Position numbers and translations under genes: made by a program. This document shows positions 33,618-41,859 of a DNA stretch of 64,000 bases, piece by piece (position 1 is the first letter of the stretch; the number at the start of each line of letters is the position of its first letter). Location: contig JASJJC010000009.1 in assembly GCA_037624485.1 (NCBI GenBank), positions 124,001 through 188,000 of the forward strand, given 5' to 3'. The notes beneath the pieces were generated by a model that searched no databases, was not told the DNA's origin, and saw only the letters and a program-made list of their open reading frames with translations. The DNA comes from JAFMKE01 sp037624485. Its GTDB lineage: Bacteria; Bacteroidota; Bacteroidia; Chitinophagales; UBA8649.

Positions 33618-34703
33618 ATGAAAAAAACACCGCTTTACAACATTCACCTAGAATTAGGTGCTAAAATGGTCCCTTTTGCAGGATTTGAAATGCCTGTGTC
33701 CTACTCTGGGATAAAAGATGAGCATATAAATGTCAGAAATTCAGTAGGATTGTTTGATGTTAGCCACATGGGAGAATTTGTGGTTAAAGGGAATGATGCT
33801 GAGGCATTACTGCAATGGATATGCAGTAATGATGTGGGTAAAATGAAAGATATGCAGTGCCAATATAATTGTATGCCAAACAAGCAAGGCGGTATCGTTG
33901 ATGATCTTATCGTTTATAAATGGGACTCGTCAGAATATAATTTGGTGGTTAATGCTTCAAATATTGAAAAAGACTTTGCTTGGATAAACGAGCAAATACT
34001 TGATAAAGGGTTCAATGTTGAATTGAAAGATATGTCAGAAGAACTTGCATTAATTGCAGTGCAAGGTCCAAAGGCTTTAGATCTGATTCAAGGTTTAACC
34101 AAGATAGATTTGAGCGCGATTAAGTATTATCATTTTGATGCAGGAACTATTGCTGGGGTTGATGAAGTGGTTATTTCAAATACGGGTTATACGGGTAGTG
34201 GGGGATTTGAAATCTATGTTTGGAACAAGGATGCACCAAAATTGTGGAAAGCTTTGATGCAGGAAGGGCTGCCATATGATGTCAAACCCTGTGGTTTGGC
34301 CGCCAGAGACACCTTGAGGCTTGAAAAGGGATTTTGCTTGTATGGTAACGACATTGACGATGAAAGCTCTCCGATAGAAGCAGGGTTGTCATGGATAACA
34401 AAGTTTAGTAAAGATTTTATTCATTCTGCTTATCACAAGGAGTTGAAGGAAGGTGGTTTAAGTAGAAAACTTGTGGGCTTTGAAATGGTGGAGAAAGGAA
34501 TACCTAGGCAAGGCTACATCATTGAAAATGAGCAAGGAGATGAGATTGGGGTGGTTACCTCGGGCACCCAAGCGCCAAGTTTAAATAAGGCAATTGGTAT
34601 GGGCTACGTTCAAGTTAAACATTCTAAGGTTGATAGTGTTATCTATATCGTCGCTAGAAAAAAAAGGTTAGGGGCTAAAGTTGTCAGTTTACCTTTTATC
34701 TAG
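33618..34703 (+). CDS. gcvT: glycine cleavage system T protein (aminomethyltransferase)
   Basis: This 361-residue protein is the T protein: GAKMVPFAGFEMPVSYSGIKDEH, VGLFDVSHMGEF, the folate-binding Asp region CMPNKQGGIVDDLIVYKW, TGYTGSGGFEIYV, PCGLAARDTLRLEKGFCLYGNDID and a final VTSGTQAPSLNKAIGMGYV. It releases ammonia and passes the one-carbon unit from the H protein to tetrahydrofolate. The other system genes are elsewhere. Two small genes follow it on the same strand. Confidence 0.97.
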   Translation: MKKTPLYNIHLELGAKMVPFAGFEMPVSYSGIKDEHINVRNSVGLFDVSHMGEFVVKGNDAEALLQWICSNDVGKMKDMQCQYNCMPNKQGGIVDDLIVYKWDSSEYNLVVNASNIEKDFAWINEQILDKGFNVELKDMSEELALIAVQGPKALDLIQGLTKIDLSAIKYYHFDAGTIAGVDEVVISNTGYTGSGGFEIYVWNKDAPKLWKALMQEGLPYDVKPCGLAARDTLRLEKGFCLYGNDIDDESSPIEAGLSWITKFSKDFIHSAYHKELKEGGLSRKLVGFEMVEKGIPRQGYIIENEQGDEIGVVTSGTQAPSLNKAIGMGYVQVKHSKVDSVIYIVARKKRLGAKVVSLPFI

Positions 34704-34724
34704 TAAAATTGCACCCAAGAGTTT

Positions 34725-35156
34725 ATGGACCATAATCCAATTGATAAAGATAAGATTACTGAAAATCCGCATAATTTACCTTATGCGCACACGATTGGTT
34801 CGCCGGTTATCATTCCCTTAGATGAGGGGAAAATAAAGGGTAAAGCGATGGCTGCTATGTATCAGCAGACGCAAACGCAGATGGATCAATTGCGCGAGCA
34901 AATGCAGCTCATTGCCACTCAGGCTCAAAAACTGCAAGATCGGGTTAAAATATCCGAGAAAATTTATGAGGCTAAAATTGGCTTTGACCCACTAATAGGG
35001 CATGAGTACTATCTTTATATTCGGAAAAACGGCGTTTATCTGCTTTCCATGGTTTCTCCTGAGCAATGGGGAAAAACAATACCTTTTGAAAGTTTTGAAG
35101 GTAAGGTGAAGTTATTAGCTGACCATACCTGGGATTTATTAGATAAAAGTGATTAA
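34725..35156 (+). CDS. DUF2452 family protein
   Basis: This 143-residue cytoplasmic protein begins with NPHNLPYAHTIGSPVIIP, has a coiled coil (about 45-80, MAAMYQQTQTQMDQLREQMQLIATQAQKLQDRV) and ends in a small beta domain (FDPLIGHEYYLYIRKNGVYLLSMVSPEQWG). This is the DUF2452 layout and no function is known. It lies 21 bases after gcvT, so it is probably in the same operon. Confidence 0.85.
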   Translation: MDHNPIDKDKITENPHNLPYAHTIGSPVIIPLDEGKIKGKAMAAMYQQTQTQMDQLREQMQLIATQAQKLQDRVKISEKIYEAKIGFDPLIGHEYYLYIRKNGVYLLSMVSPEQWGKTIPFESFEGKVKLLADHTWDLLDKSD

Positions 35157-35184
35157 AATCACAAATATCTTGTGAAAGCTTATT

Positions 35185-35192
35185 TATCTTTG
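35185..35192 (+). promoter_or_regulatory. -7 element of the rhodanese gene
   Basis: TATCTTTG matches TAnnTTTG and precedes ATG 35214 by 21 bases. Its position argues against an upstream in-frame GTG at 35172 as start. Confidence 0.55.
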
Positions 35193-35213
35193 TGTGCTAA
35201 CAAACAGGTAACC

Positions 35214-35498
35214 ATGAGTAATCTAATAGACCTTATCAATCACGAAAGTGCAAGTATAGTAGATGTGCGTACACCAGAAGAATTCATGTCTGGCAATGTA
35301 GTCAACTCAATAAACATTCCTCTAAACCTAGTCCCAGATAATGTAGATAAATTTGAGGAATTGAGTAAGCCGATAATTGTCTGCTGTTTAAGTGGGGGAA
35401 GAAGTGGTCAAGCTGCAGCCTTTCTATCAGCAAGTGGAGTGGAAGAAGTCTATAATGGTGGAGGCTGGATGGAAGTGAATGGCGCATTAATACGCTAA
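35214..35498 (+). CDS. single-domain rhodanese-like sulfurtransferase
   Basis: This 94-residue domain carries IVDVRTPEEFMSGNVVNSINIPLN and the active-site loop IVCCLSGGRSGQAAAFL, with the catalytic Cys at the first position of CLSGGRSG and a second Cys just before it. It ends at VNGALIR. The family handles sulfane sulfur, and the partner is unknown. Start chosen at ATG 35214 for size and because of the promoter element just upstream. Confidence 0.88.
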   Translation: MSNLIDLINHESASIVDVRTPEEFMSGNVVNSINIPLNLVPDNVDKFEELSKPIIVCCLSGGRSGQAAAFLSASGVEEVYNGGGWMEVNGALIR

Positions 35499-35577
35499 AT
35501 AGCTACAGTATTTAAGTTAAATAGTCTTCCATGTTGTTATGGACTTTCTTATTTTTTCACCGCTTCAGCCTGAAATA

Positions 35578-36798
35578 CTAATCTTCTTTCAAAATTGCAG
35601 CAATACCAGGCAAAGTTTTCCCTTCAAAGTATTCCAACATAGCGCCACCGCCTGTTGACACGTAACTTACCTTATCATTGTAAGCAAATTTATTCACCGC
35701 AGCAACAGAATCGCCACCACCCACTAGGCTAAATGCACCTGCGTGTGTCGCATCTGCCACGGCGTCTGCAATGGCTTTAGTTCCCGCTTGAAACTTACTC
35801 ATCTCAAATACACCCATTGGTCCATTCCATAAAATAATTTTTGAAGAAAGAATAGTTTCTGAAAATGCATCTCTCGCATCCGGTCCGATATCCAACCCCA
35901 TCCAGCCTTTGTCAATCTTTTCATTGTTTGCAACTGCGGTATTTGCCTCATCGCTAAATGCATCCGCTACAACAGAATCCTTGGGTAATAAAAGCTGCGT
36001 ATTACTTTCCTTTGCCTTTTCTATTATTTCCTTTGCAAGTTCAATTCTATCTTCTTCGACCAAAGAATTACCGATTTCAAATCCCTGTGCCTTAAAGAAA
36101 GTATAAGCCATACCACCACCTATGATAATGTTGTCAGCTACAGGTAATAAATTTTCAATTATCTTTATTTTATCTGAGACTTTCGCTCCACCTAGTATCG
36201 CTGTTACCGGTTTTTCTTTACTTTGTAATACCCGATTTGCATTTTCAATTTCTGCAGCCATCAGCAGACCGAAGCATTTGTTCGCTTTTATGAAACTATC
36301 CGCAATAATTGCGGTGGAGGCATGCGCGCGATGCGCTGTTCCGAATGCATCATTGACATAAACTTGACCATGCTGAGCGAGCATCTGCGCAAAATCGATT
36401 TCGCCTGCTTTTTCTTCAGGATAATAACGAAGGTTTTCTAAAAGAACGACTTGGCCTTTTTTTAGATTTTTAGTGATACTAAATGCTTCTTCGCTCACGC
36501 AATCATCCAAAAAGATAACATCGGTGTCTAGGGCATCTTTTAGGTAGTGGACAATATGGACTAAAGAAAATTTCTTTTCTGCTCCGAGTTTAACGCTTTG
36601 GTATTCTAGTTTTGGTCGACCGAGGTGCGACATTATGACTAAGGAGCCTCCATCTTTTAATATTTTCTTTAACGTTGGCAATGCTGCATCGATACGCGTG
36701 GTATCGCTGATTTTTAGGTTGTCATCCAATGGGACATTAAAATCAACACGCACAAGTGCTCTGGTTTGTTTAAAGCTAATATCGTTTACGGTTTGCAT
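35578..36798 (-). CDS. pgk: phosphoglycerate kinase
   Basis: This 406-residue glycolytic enzyme makes ATP from 1,3-bisphosphoglycerate. Substrate loop RVDFNVPLDDNLKISDTTRI, basic patch SHLGRPK, LLENLRYYPEE, DAFGTAHRAHAST, AILGGAKVSDKI hinge region, WNGPMGVFE and nucleotide loop GGGDSVAAVNKF are all intact. Length is usual. Upstream lies a long gene-poor stretch before tRNA-Glu. Confidence 0.97.
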   Translation of the reverse strand: MQTVNDISFKQTRALVRVDFNVPLDDNLKISDTTRIDAALPTLKKILKDGGSLVIMSHLGRPKLEYQSVKLGAEKKFSLVHIVHYLKDALDTDVIFLDDCVSEEAFSITKNLKKGQVVLLENLRYYPEEKAGEIDFAQMLAQHGQVYVNDAFGTAHRAHASTAIIADSFIKANKCFGLLMAAEIENANRVLQSKEKPVTAILGGAKVSDKIKIIENLLPVADNIIIGGGMAYTFFKAQGFEIGNSLVEEDRIELAKEIIEKAKESNTQLLLPKDSVVADAFSDEANTAVANNEKIDKGWMGLDIGPDARDAFSETILSSKIILWNGPMGVFEMSKFQAGTKAIADAVADATHAGAFSLVGGGDSVAAVNKFAYNDKVSYVSTGGGAMLEYFEGKTLPGIAAILKED

Positions 36799-37353
36799 AA
36801 GAATAGATTTTGTATGAGTAAATGCTCATAATTTTAACTAATTAAAGTGGTTTTCAAAATAATAACTTTTCATTTTTTCCTTGATGAACTAGCGAAGCGA
36901 TTTCACGAGAACCTTTAAAAACTATTATGCCCGAGTAAAAAACGAAACAAAAAAATCAAGGCTGTCAATCAAACTTTCTTCTAAACTTCATTTTACCTAA
37001 GTTCGGCCGGGTGATCTTAAAACAAGTTTTAAGCTTCTCGGTCTTACTAAGGCCAAATCTTGTTCAGCCAAAAATTTTCTTGAAGGCCAGTCCTAAAAAT
37101 ATGATATTAATTCCTAAGTAATTTATTACAAGTTCGCTAATTACCTGAAGGGAATAACTATTAATTTAAAGATTGCAAATGTACTTTAAACTCTGAAGAA
37201 TTGAAAGCGAAAAGTTTTTGAAAAAAATAGCACAAATGGGAGGATTAAAATAAAAAACAAATTATATTTGCGTCCCGTTCAGCGTTATTCCCATGGTTGG
37301 GATGCCGAATCTCGGAGGTGAAGCGATTAATTCGTTTCGATTAACCATCTAAT
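36799..37353. other. non-coding stretch between pgk and tRNA-Glu
   Basis: AT-rich sequence with no plausible gene in six frames. It holds several short inverted repeats, including TTAAAACAAGTTTTAA near 37018-37033. The only clear signal is the -7 element before the tRNA. I see no known RNA family in it. Confidence 0.6.
37263..37270 (+). promoter_or_regulatory. -7 element of the tRNA-Glu transcript
   Basis: TATATTTG matches TAnnTTTG. The transcript would begin near 37277 with a leader of about 75 bases before the mature tRNA, containing an ATTCCCA-TGG-TTGGGAT hairpin. Confidence 0.5.
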
Positions 37354-37425
37354 GGTCCCTTCGTCTATCGGTTAGGACATCAGGTTTTCATCCTGGAAAG
37401 AGGGGTTCGATTCCCCTAGGGACTA
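37354..37425 (+). tRNA. tRNA-Glu (anticodon TTC)
   Basis: Acceptor stem GGTCCCT/AGGGACT, D arm with GGTTAGGACA, anticodon stem TCAGG/CCTGG with loop TTTTCAT (anticodon TTC), and T arm GAGGGGTTCGATTCCCCTAG. CCA is not encoded. The 3' end is part of a 13-base sequence repeated at 44640-44652. Confidence 0.96.
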
Positions 37426-37426
37426 C
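37414..37426. repeat. putative left attachment core (tRNA-Glu 3' end)
   Basis: CCCTAGGGACTAC, identical to 44640-44652 in the same orientation. It covers the T-arm/acceptor part of tRNA-Glu. Confidence 0.6.
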
Positions 37427-37460
37427 AACTGGGGAGATTTTTATCTCCCCTTTTTTATTG
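37427..37460 (+). terminator. terminator after tRNA-Glu (island-side version)
   Basis: GGGGAGAT-TTTT-ATCTCCCC then TTTTTTATT. It differs in stem sequence from the terminator at the far end of the island (44653-44684), though both are followed by nearly the same 15 bases (TTATTG(C/T)CCTATACTC). Confidence 0.85.
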
Positions 37461-37527
37461 CCCTATACTCTCAAGTTAATAAAATCAATGCTTTGGTGAA
37501 TTAGCAAAGTTTAATCCAATATAATAG

Positions 37528-37707
37528 GATATAAGAAAACCGACAACCAAACCGACAACGGAGTGGAAAAACGAATTAACAACTTCCAAGAACCTCATCC
37601 AAATCCTTGACCTAATGGGTAGAGAGACCTTATTTAAACCCAATACACTGCTTATCTATGTCTATGATGATGGGAGTATAGAGAAGGTGTTTAGCGTAGA
37701 GTATTAG
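37528..37707 (+). pseudogene. remnant of a gene encoding a T9SS type-A sorting domain
   Basis: The open frame without its own start reads ...NLIQILDLMGRETLFKP then NTLLIYVYDDGSIEKVFSVEY and stop. This is the C-terminal half of a T9SS sorting domain: the D-x-x-G-R strand and the Y-x-Y-DDG-S-x-E-K ending. The N-terminal cargo domain is missing; upstream the frame runs into the 23-bp repeat (translating as KPTTKPTT) and then a stop at 37525. It is likely the stump of an exported protein cut by recombination at the island edge. Confidence 0.6.
37537..37559. repeat. 23-bp direct repeat, left copy (two CCGACAAC units)
   Basis: Identical to 44565-44587, same orientation. Each copy holds two CCGACAAC units separated by CAAA. 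It lies about 110 bases inside the left edge of the island. Confidence 0.8.
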
Positions 37708-37749
37708 TCTTAGGATTTTTCTTATCTTGGTGAGAATTTAAAACGAACT

Positions 37750-38292
37750 ATGAAGAATTTTTTATTTGTATTGCCTTTACTTATTTCACTCCAACTCTAT
37801 GGTCAGAATTACCCAGACCCAGATTACTTGAACCAACCTTATCTTCTTAATTCTGAAAATACGTTAGTAAAATTAGAGCGTGGAGATGCGCAATTTGATT
37901 TTAAAATAAAAGGATTGGGCTACGGTGGATACGATATGTTTTATACCGTTTTTGGAATGGAATCGGATACAAAAGTATCATTTGGTTCACCTTTAGTATT
38001 TCTAGTTAAACTCGATACAAAAGAGGACCCCTCCACATTCATTACTTTGACTAAAGGAAATTTAAAACGTGAAAAAAGAAATTTCATATTTGATAGTAGA
38101 AGCATGATGGGTAAGTCAAAAGATATTTCTGAAAACAATGTGCCTGTTGATATTGCTAAACTTGAAAACGGTATTTTCAGAATAACAACAAAAAGTACTT
38201 TAGAGGTTGGTCAATATGCATTTAAACCAATTGGTGTATCAAATGCAATGGTTCCAGGAAAACAAACAATATTTTGTTTCAGTATAGAATAA
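37750..38292 (+). CDS. exported protein of unknown function (island)
   Basis: This 180-residue protein has a signal peptide (MKNFLFVLPLLISLQLYGQ). The mature part is predicted beta-rich with hydrophobic strands (FDFKIKGLGYGGYDMFYTVFG, VSFGSPLVFLVKLD) and ends FKPIGVSNAMVPGKQTIFCFSIE. No motif I recognise. It is the first gene after tRNA-Glu and stands alone on its strand. Confidence 0.7.
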   Translation: MKNFLFVLPLLISLQLYGQNYPDPDYLNQPYLLNSENTLVKLERGDAQFDFKIKGLGYGGYDMFYTVFGMESDTKVSFGSPLVFLVKLDTKEDPSTFITLTKGNLKREKRNFIFDSRSMMGKSKDISENNVPVDIAKLENGIFRITTKSTLEVGQYAFKPIGVSNAMVPGKQTIFCFSIE

Positions 38293-38370
38293 TAACGAGT
38301 CATATACTTAAGCCTATTGTATCTTATTTGTACCTCGTATACATAACTAACTAACTAACAATCAACACTA

Positions 38371-38428
38371 ATTACTTTTTGTATTGGAAGTTGTTTACTA
38401 TATATTTTATTGATTGAATTAAAAGAAA
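38371..38428. repeat. 58-bp perfect direct repeat, left copy
   Basis: Identical to 43985-44042, same orientation, 5614 bases apart. The next 45 bases keep weaker similarity to the start of the gene at 44076 (38453-38475 versus 44079-44101), so this is probably the stump of a lost paralogue's 5' region. Confidence 0.85.
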
Positions 38429-38486
38429 AGTTAAAGATTAAAATTAGTTCAAGAATTCAAGGTATACTACCAAATTATTTTCTGCT

Positions 38487-38681
38487 TTAGTTTTGACCAT
38501 CATTGCCATATTTAGGACCACCAGATCCTGTATTAAATAAAAACCCTATTACCAAAGCGATGCTAAATATCCAAGGGATAAACGACGGAAGATGAGTTAA
38601 TAATTCAAGGGCACCAAAAGCTATAAAAAATCCGCCAAATGTTACTATTCCACCCCCTAGGAGAATCAAAATCTTTTTCAT
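38487..38681 (-). CDS. small membrane protein (island)
   Basis: This 64-residue protein has two hydrophobic helices (about 4-28 and 33-52) joined by THLPSF, with a Gly-rich tail (GSGGPKYGNDGQN). No family recognised. Its start codon is 10 bases from the 67-bp repeat. It could be a small two-helix membrane protein; being this short, it may also be non-functional. Confidence 0.5.
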   Translation of the reverse strand: MKKILILLGGGIVTFGGFFIAFGALELLTHLPSFIPWIFSIALVIGFLFNTGSGGPKYGNDGQN

Positions 38682-38690
38682 AAGGTTTAT

Positions 38691-38757
38691 TTTTTTGTAA
38701 ATATATGAATTAAAAAGTAGGCATCAAAAACAAGGCAAAAACTGCCAGGTGGCTATC
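38691..38757. repeat. 67-bp imperfect direct repeat, left copy
   Basis: About 90% identical to 43046-43112, same orientation. It contains GGCAAAAACTGCC (stem-loop) followed by AGGTGGCTATC. Both copies lie downstream of one minus-strand gene and upstream of the next. Confidence 0.8.
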
Positions 38758-38770
38758 ACTTCGAAGCCAA

Positions 38771-39439
38771 TTAAAACGGGGGTGAATCATCTGATTGATT
38801 TTCTAACAAATTGGTTTTGGAAATTTGATTTGCTTCTGAAAAAGTATCCCCAATTGGAATGCCAGTTACTTGCTTTTCTTCACTAGTTTCGTATTTTACG
38901 GAATAATCCTTTTTCCATTTATCTATCTCCTCTTGTGACCAAAACTCATCAATCATAGGTAGGCCATCTGGGTCAATTAGAATAAGGTCTGTAGCTGATT
39001 TAAAATAATATCCGAAATTACATTTGAGCTTCGAAATATCAATGGGTCCCTGCCCTGCAAAACTTAAAAGCTTATTTATGAGTTTATCCCTTTCCTGAAT
39101 TGAATTGGTGTAAAACTTAAGTTCAATAAATGGCGCTTGTTTGATTTTCCACCCATTAGTGAATTCTATTTCTAAGCGTCGGATGACATAGGACTTATTG
39201 TTTAAGTAGGCTAAAAGTTCAGCCGTATTTTTATGATGCTTACGCATCCTTCTAATGGGATGTTTGGTGGTTTTACGTTGCCTAATACCATTATCTATTT
39301 GATAGAAGATTGTATGGCTTTTTATCTCTAAGTCTTTAAAATGCAACAGCAGCCATAGGTTCCTTTGCGTATCAACCCCTAAACCAAAACTTTTATGATT
39401 GGAAAAGAGCTCAATTTTATCTATGAGAAATATCCACAC
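38771..39439 (-). CDS. uncharacterised protein, possibly 5' damaged (island)
   Basis: This 222-residue cytoplasmic-looking protein starts from GTG 39439. The first part is lysine/arginine-rich (IRQRKTTKHPIRRMRKHHKN), and the middle has a hydrophobic/beta pattern (VIRRLEIEFTNGWKIKQAPFIELKFY). The C-terminal tail is acidic and low in structure. No family recognised. The GTG has no clear ribosome binding site, and two consecutive TAG codons stand immediately before it. An in-frame ATG lies 30 bases upstream (39469) with seven sense codons in between, so the native start may have been lost by mutation. Confidence 0.5.
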   Translation of the reverse strand: MWIFLIDKIELFSNHKSFGLGVDTQRNLWLLLHFKDLEIKSHTIFYQIDNGIRQRKTTKHPIRRMRKHHKNTAELLAYLNNKSYVIRRLEIEFTNGWKIKQAPFIELKFYTNSIQERDKLINKLLSFAGQGPIDISKLKCNFGYYFKSATDLILIDPDGLPMIDEFWSQEEIDKWKKDYSVKYETSEEKQVTGIPIGDTFSEANQISKTNLLENQSDDSPPF

Positions 39440-39501
39440 CTACTAAATTTTTAATATTAAACTTTCCATTTAATGATATTAACTCAATCAAATATGCTTT
39501 T

Positions 39502-41859
39502 TTAATAATTACTACTGTAATGTCTATAATAACTACATTCTTTAATTATCATATCATGAAATTCTGTCCCCGAGTATTTTTCCTTTAATAATTTAAAGCT
39601 TTCACTATCTGGCAACTCTATGTCATGATTATATTTTCCACCAAACACCATTTTATAACTTTTATCAGAACCCCTGTTATAAAAATCATTCAGCTCACTT
39701 TTTGCCATTAAATATGTGCACCTTGCATTTAGTTCTTTATCGGTCGATAAGTCTATTACATTTTGATAATAGTTCATTGCTAATTTACTCATATTAAAAT
39801 AATGTTTTTCGTGCCGGTAATTCCAAGGTTGTGCAATATTAGACAGATTATATCCACTTCTATTTGTTATAATTTCTTCAGCCGTTATTTTGGGGCTAAA
39901 ATATGTATAATTTGCATTGTTTATATATATTCCGTTACCCTCATTAGTGTTATCGGATAACAAACCTCTGTAGTATCCTGTATTTGAAATGTTGTAATAA
40001 TAATTAGCTAACAAATAATTGGCTAGCTTTGCTTTCCATAGTTTTTCGCTAGATGTAAGTTTTATTAGTTCTATTAAATAAATAGCTAAATCCTTTCTTG
40101 AGAATCTCTCATTAATAAAAGAAAATACATCAGCCTTGTAAACTTCATCATCCATTACTTCATTAGCATCACAGCTAAAACACTCTTTTATATTATTACT
40201 AAAAATAGTGCTAGGGATAGTTTTTTTAGCCTGGTAACTGATTTTTTTATTAAAAAATACCAGGGCTAATTCTGGTTTTTTATCGTACAAATAATATATG
40301 CCTTTTTGATGGTTTATATAATCAATGAAATTATGTTTTGTATAAATATTAGCAATTAGCGATTGCTCATAAGCACTCTTATTGGGTTTGAAGTAAAAAT
40401 TTTCTAATGCCTCAAGTAATTCTATAGAGTTTATATTATTTACATTCTCTAAATAATTGTGAACTAAAAATGCTTTTGCAATTTTGTTGTTTTTATAATA
40501 TGTATGTGCAATCTTATCCAAAATAAAATTTCTTAAATCATTTCCACTATTTATATTTCTCCACCACTCACGCCCTGCATCTACACCTGCACCATCTAGT
40601 TCAGGATTATTTTTTAAAAAGTGATAGATATATTCTTCATTACTAGAAGATATTTCATTCCAGCTAAACAATTCATACACCATCGATAATGCATTTTTTT
40701 GATCTGGAAATGAATTTACTTTGGACAACTTAATTTTCGCAGTTTTGATGTCATTATTAATAAATGACAAATAGGAGCTGGATATTTCCCAAAAATCTTT
40801 ATTTTCTAAGGAATAGTTTTTGGCTTGGTTTTCCGCTATTGATAAAAGTTCTTTGTAATTATTCTTTTTGTCGTAAAAAGGAAGAGTTTTATTCCCTACA
40901 CCACTACTTTTTGGCCAAACAACGCGTTCAACATTATTTAATGCACGCATGAAAAGAAGTTCTACTCGTTGGTCATCCTCATCTAGGGCTATAAACTTAT
41001 TGATATTGACTACTTCATCTGAAAAATTTCGTAAACTGGTAATTAAAATGAAATCTTTCCAATCTTCAACTCCTTTAAAAAAAGGTTTTCCATCGGCCTT
41101 CTTATTAGTACATAAATTATAGCTATCAAAAGCAGATTTCTTTCTGTCAAAACTTTTGCTAAATACTTTTATAAATAAATAGGCGGCTTCTTCGTATTTT
41201 TTTTCAGAAAAGTAACAGCCTGCAACTTGGTCAGTTATGTAGTAATAAATTTCGTTCTTTGGTAATTTATCCTTTATTGTTAATTCATAAAATTTAATAG
41301 CATCTTTCCAATCCTTTGAATAATGAAGAATTCGAATTATTTGATAATAATACCTTGCTTTTAATTGTTCATTGCTTTCATTATTTAGCAATGTATTCGC
41401 CTTTAAAAGTAGGTCTTCAGTATTTGTAATTGCTTTTTGTTGTTTAATATAATTGTAATCCCAAGAATACCTCTGATCTCTATAATCAAATGCCTTACCG
41501 CAAACCTGAGCAAAGTCAATATAGATTTTGGCTCTTTTATCGTTTTCAGTATTTTTGTTATTCCAATTGAAATTTTCAGGCTCATAGATCGCTCTTTCTA
41601 TTTCATTAATATTCCAGTCTACGAGTAATTCTTTCCATAAAGAAATATTCCCCTTTGGATAAGCTTCCAATTTGTTGCTACTATGATAGCCGCTGCCATA
41701 AAATATCGAAAAATCTTCTCGTAAAAATGGATAAAACTGTTCTTGAGATATGTTTGTCTGTTTAAATAAGTTGTAAAAATCCCACCCATCAAACCCTCCC
41801 CAGCCTGCGAAAATACTTGAAGAAAATAATGTTAAAATAAGAGCTAAGATTTTTCTCAT
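39502..41859 (-). CDS. large exported helical-repeat protein of unknown function (island)
   Basis: This 785-residue protein has a signal peptide (MRKILALILTLFSSSIFA). It starts GWGGFDGWDFYNLFKQTNISQEQFYPFLREDFSIFYG, and the body is rich in Lys/Asn/Tyr with repeated helix pairs suggesting degenerate TPR/SEL1-like repeats (for example IYYYITDQVAGCYFSEKKYEEAAYLFIKVF). A CFSCD pair occurs near residue 555. No enzyme motif. Its ATG overlaps the stop of the upstream lipoprotein gene by 4 bases, so the two proteins are made together and probably work together in the envelope. Confidence 0.75.
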   Translation of the reverse strand: MRKILALILTLFSSSIFAGWGGFDGWDFYNLFKQTNISQEQFYPFLREDFSIFYGSGYHSSNKLEAYPKGNISLWKELLVDWNINEIERAIYEPENFNWNNKNTENDKRAKIYIDFAQVCGKAFDYRDQRYSWDYNYIKQQKAITNTEDLLLKANTLLNNESNEQLKARYYYQIIRILHYSKDWKDAIKFYELTIKDKLPKNEIYYYITDQVAGCYFSEKKYEEAAYLFIKVFSKSFDRKKSAFDSYNLCTNKKADGKPFFKGVEDWKDFILITSLRNFSDEVVNINKFIALDEDDQRVELLFMRALNNVERVVWPKSSGVGNKTLPFYDKKNNYKELLSIAENQAKNYSLENKDFWEISSSYLSFINNDIKTAKIKLSKVNSFPDQKNALSMVYELFSWNEISSSNEEYIYHFLKNNPELDGAGVDAGREWWRNINSGNDLRNFILDKIAHTYYKNNKIAKAFLVHNYLENVNNINSIELLEALENFYFKPNKSAYEQSLIANIYTKHNFIDYINHQKGIYYLYDKKPELALVFFNKKISYQAKKTIPSTIFSNNIKECFSCDANEVMDDEVYKADVFSFINERFSRKDLAIYLIELIKLTSSEKLWKAKLANYLLANYYYNISNTGYYRGLLSDNTNEGNGIYINNANYTYFSPKITAEEIITNRSGYNLSNIAQPWNYRHEKHYFNMSKLAMNYYQNVIDLSTDKELNARCTYLMAKSELNDFYNRGSDKSYKMVFGGKYNHDIELPDSESFKLLKEKYSGTEFHDMIIKECSYYRHYSSNY

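Noticed and set aside
36799..37262. Possible RNase P RNA or other structured RNA before tRNA-Glu
   Set aside because: None of the conserved RNase P or 6S-like sequence blocks could be found; only short inverted repeats.
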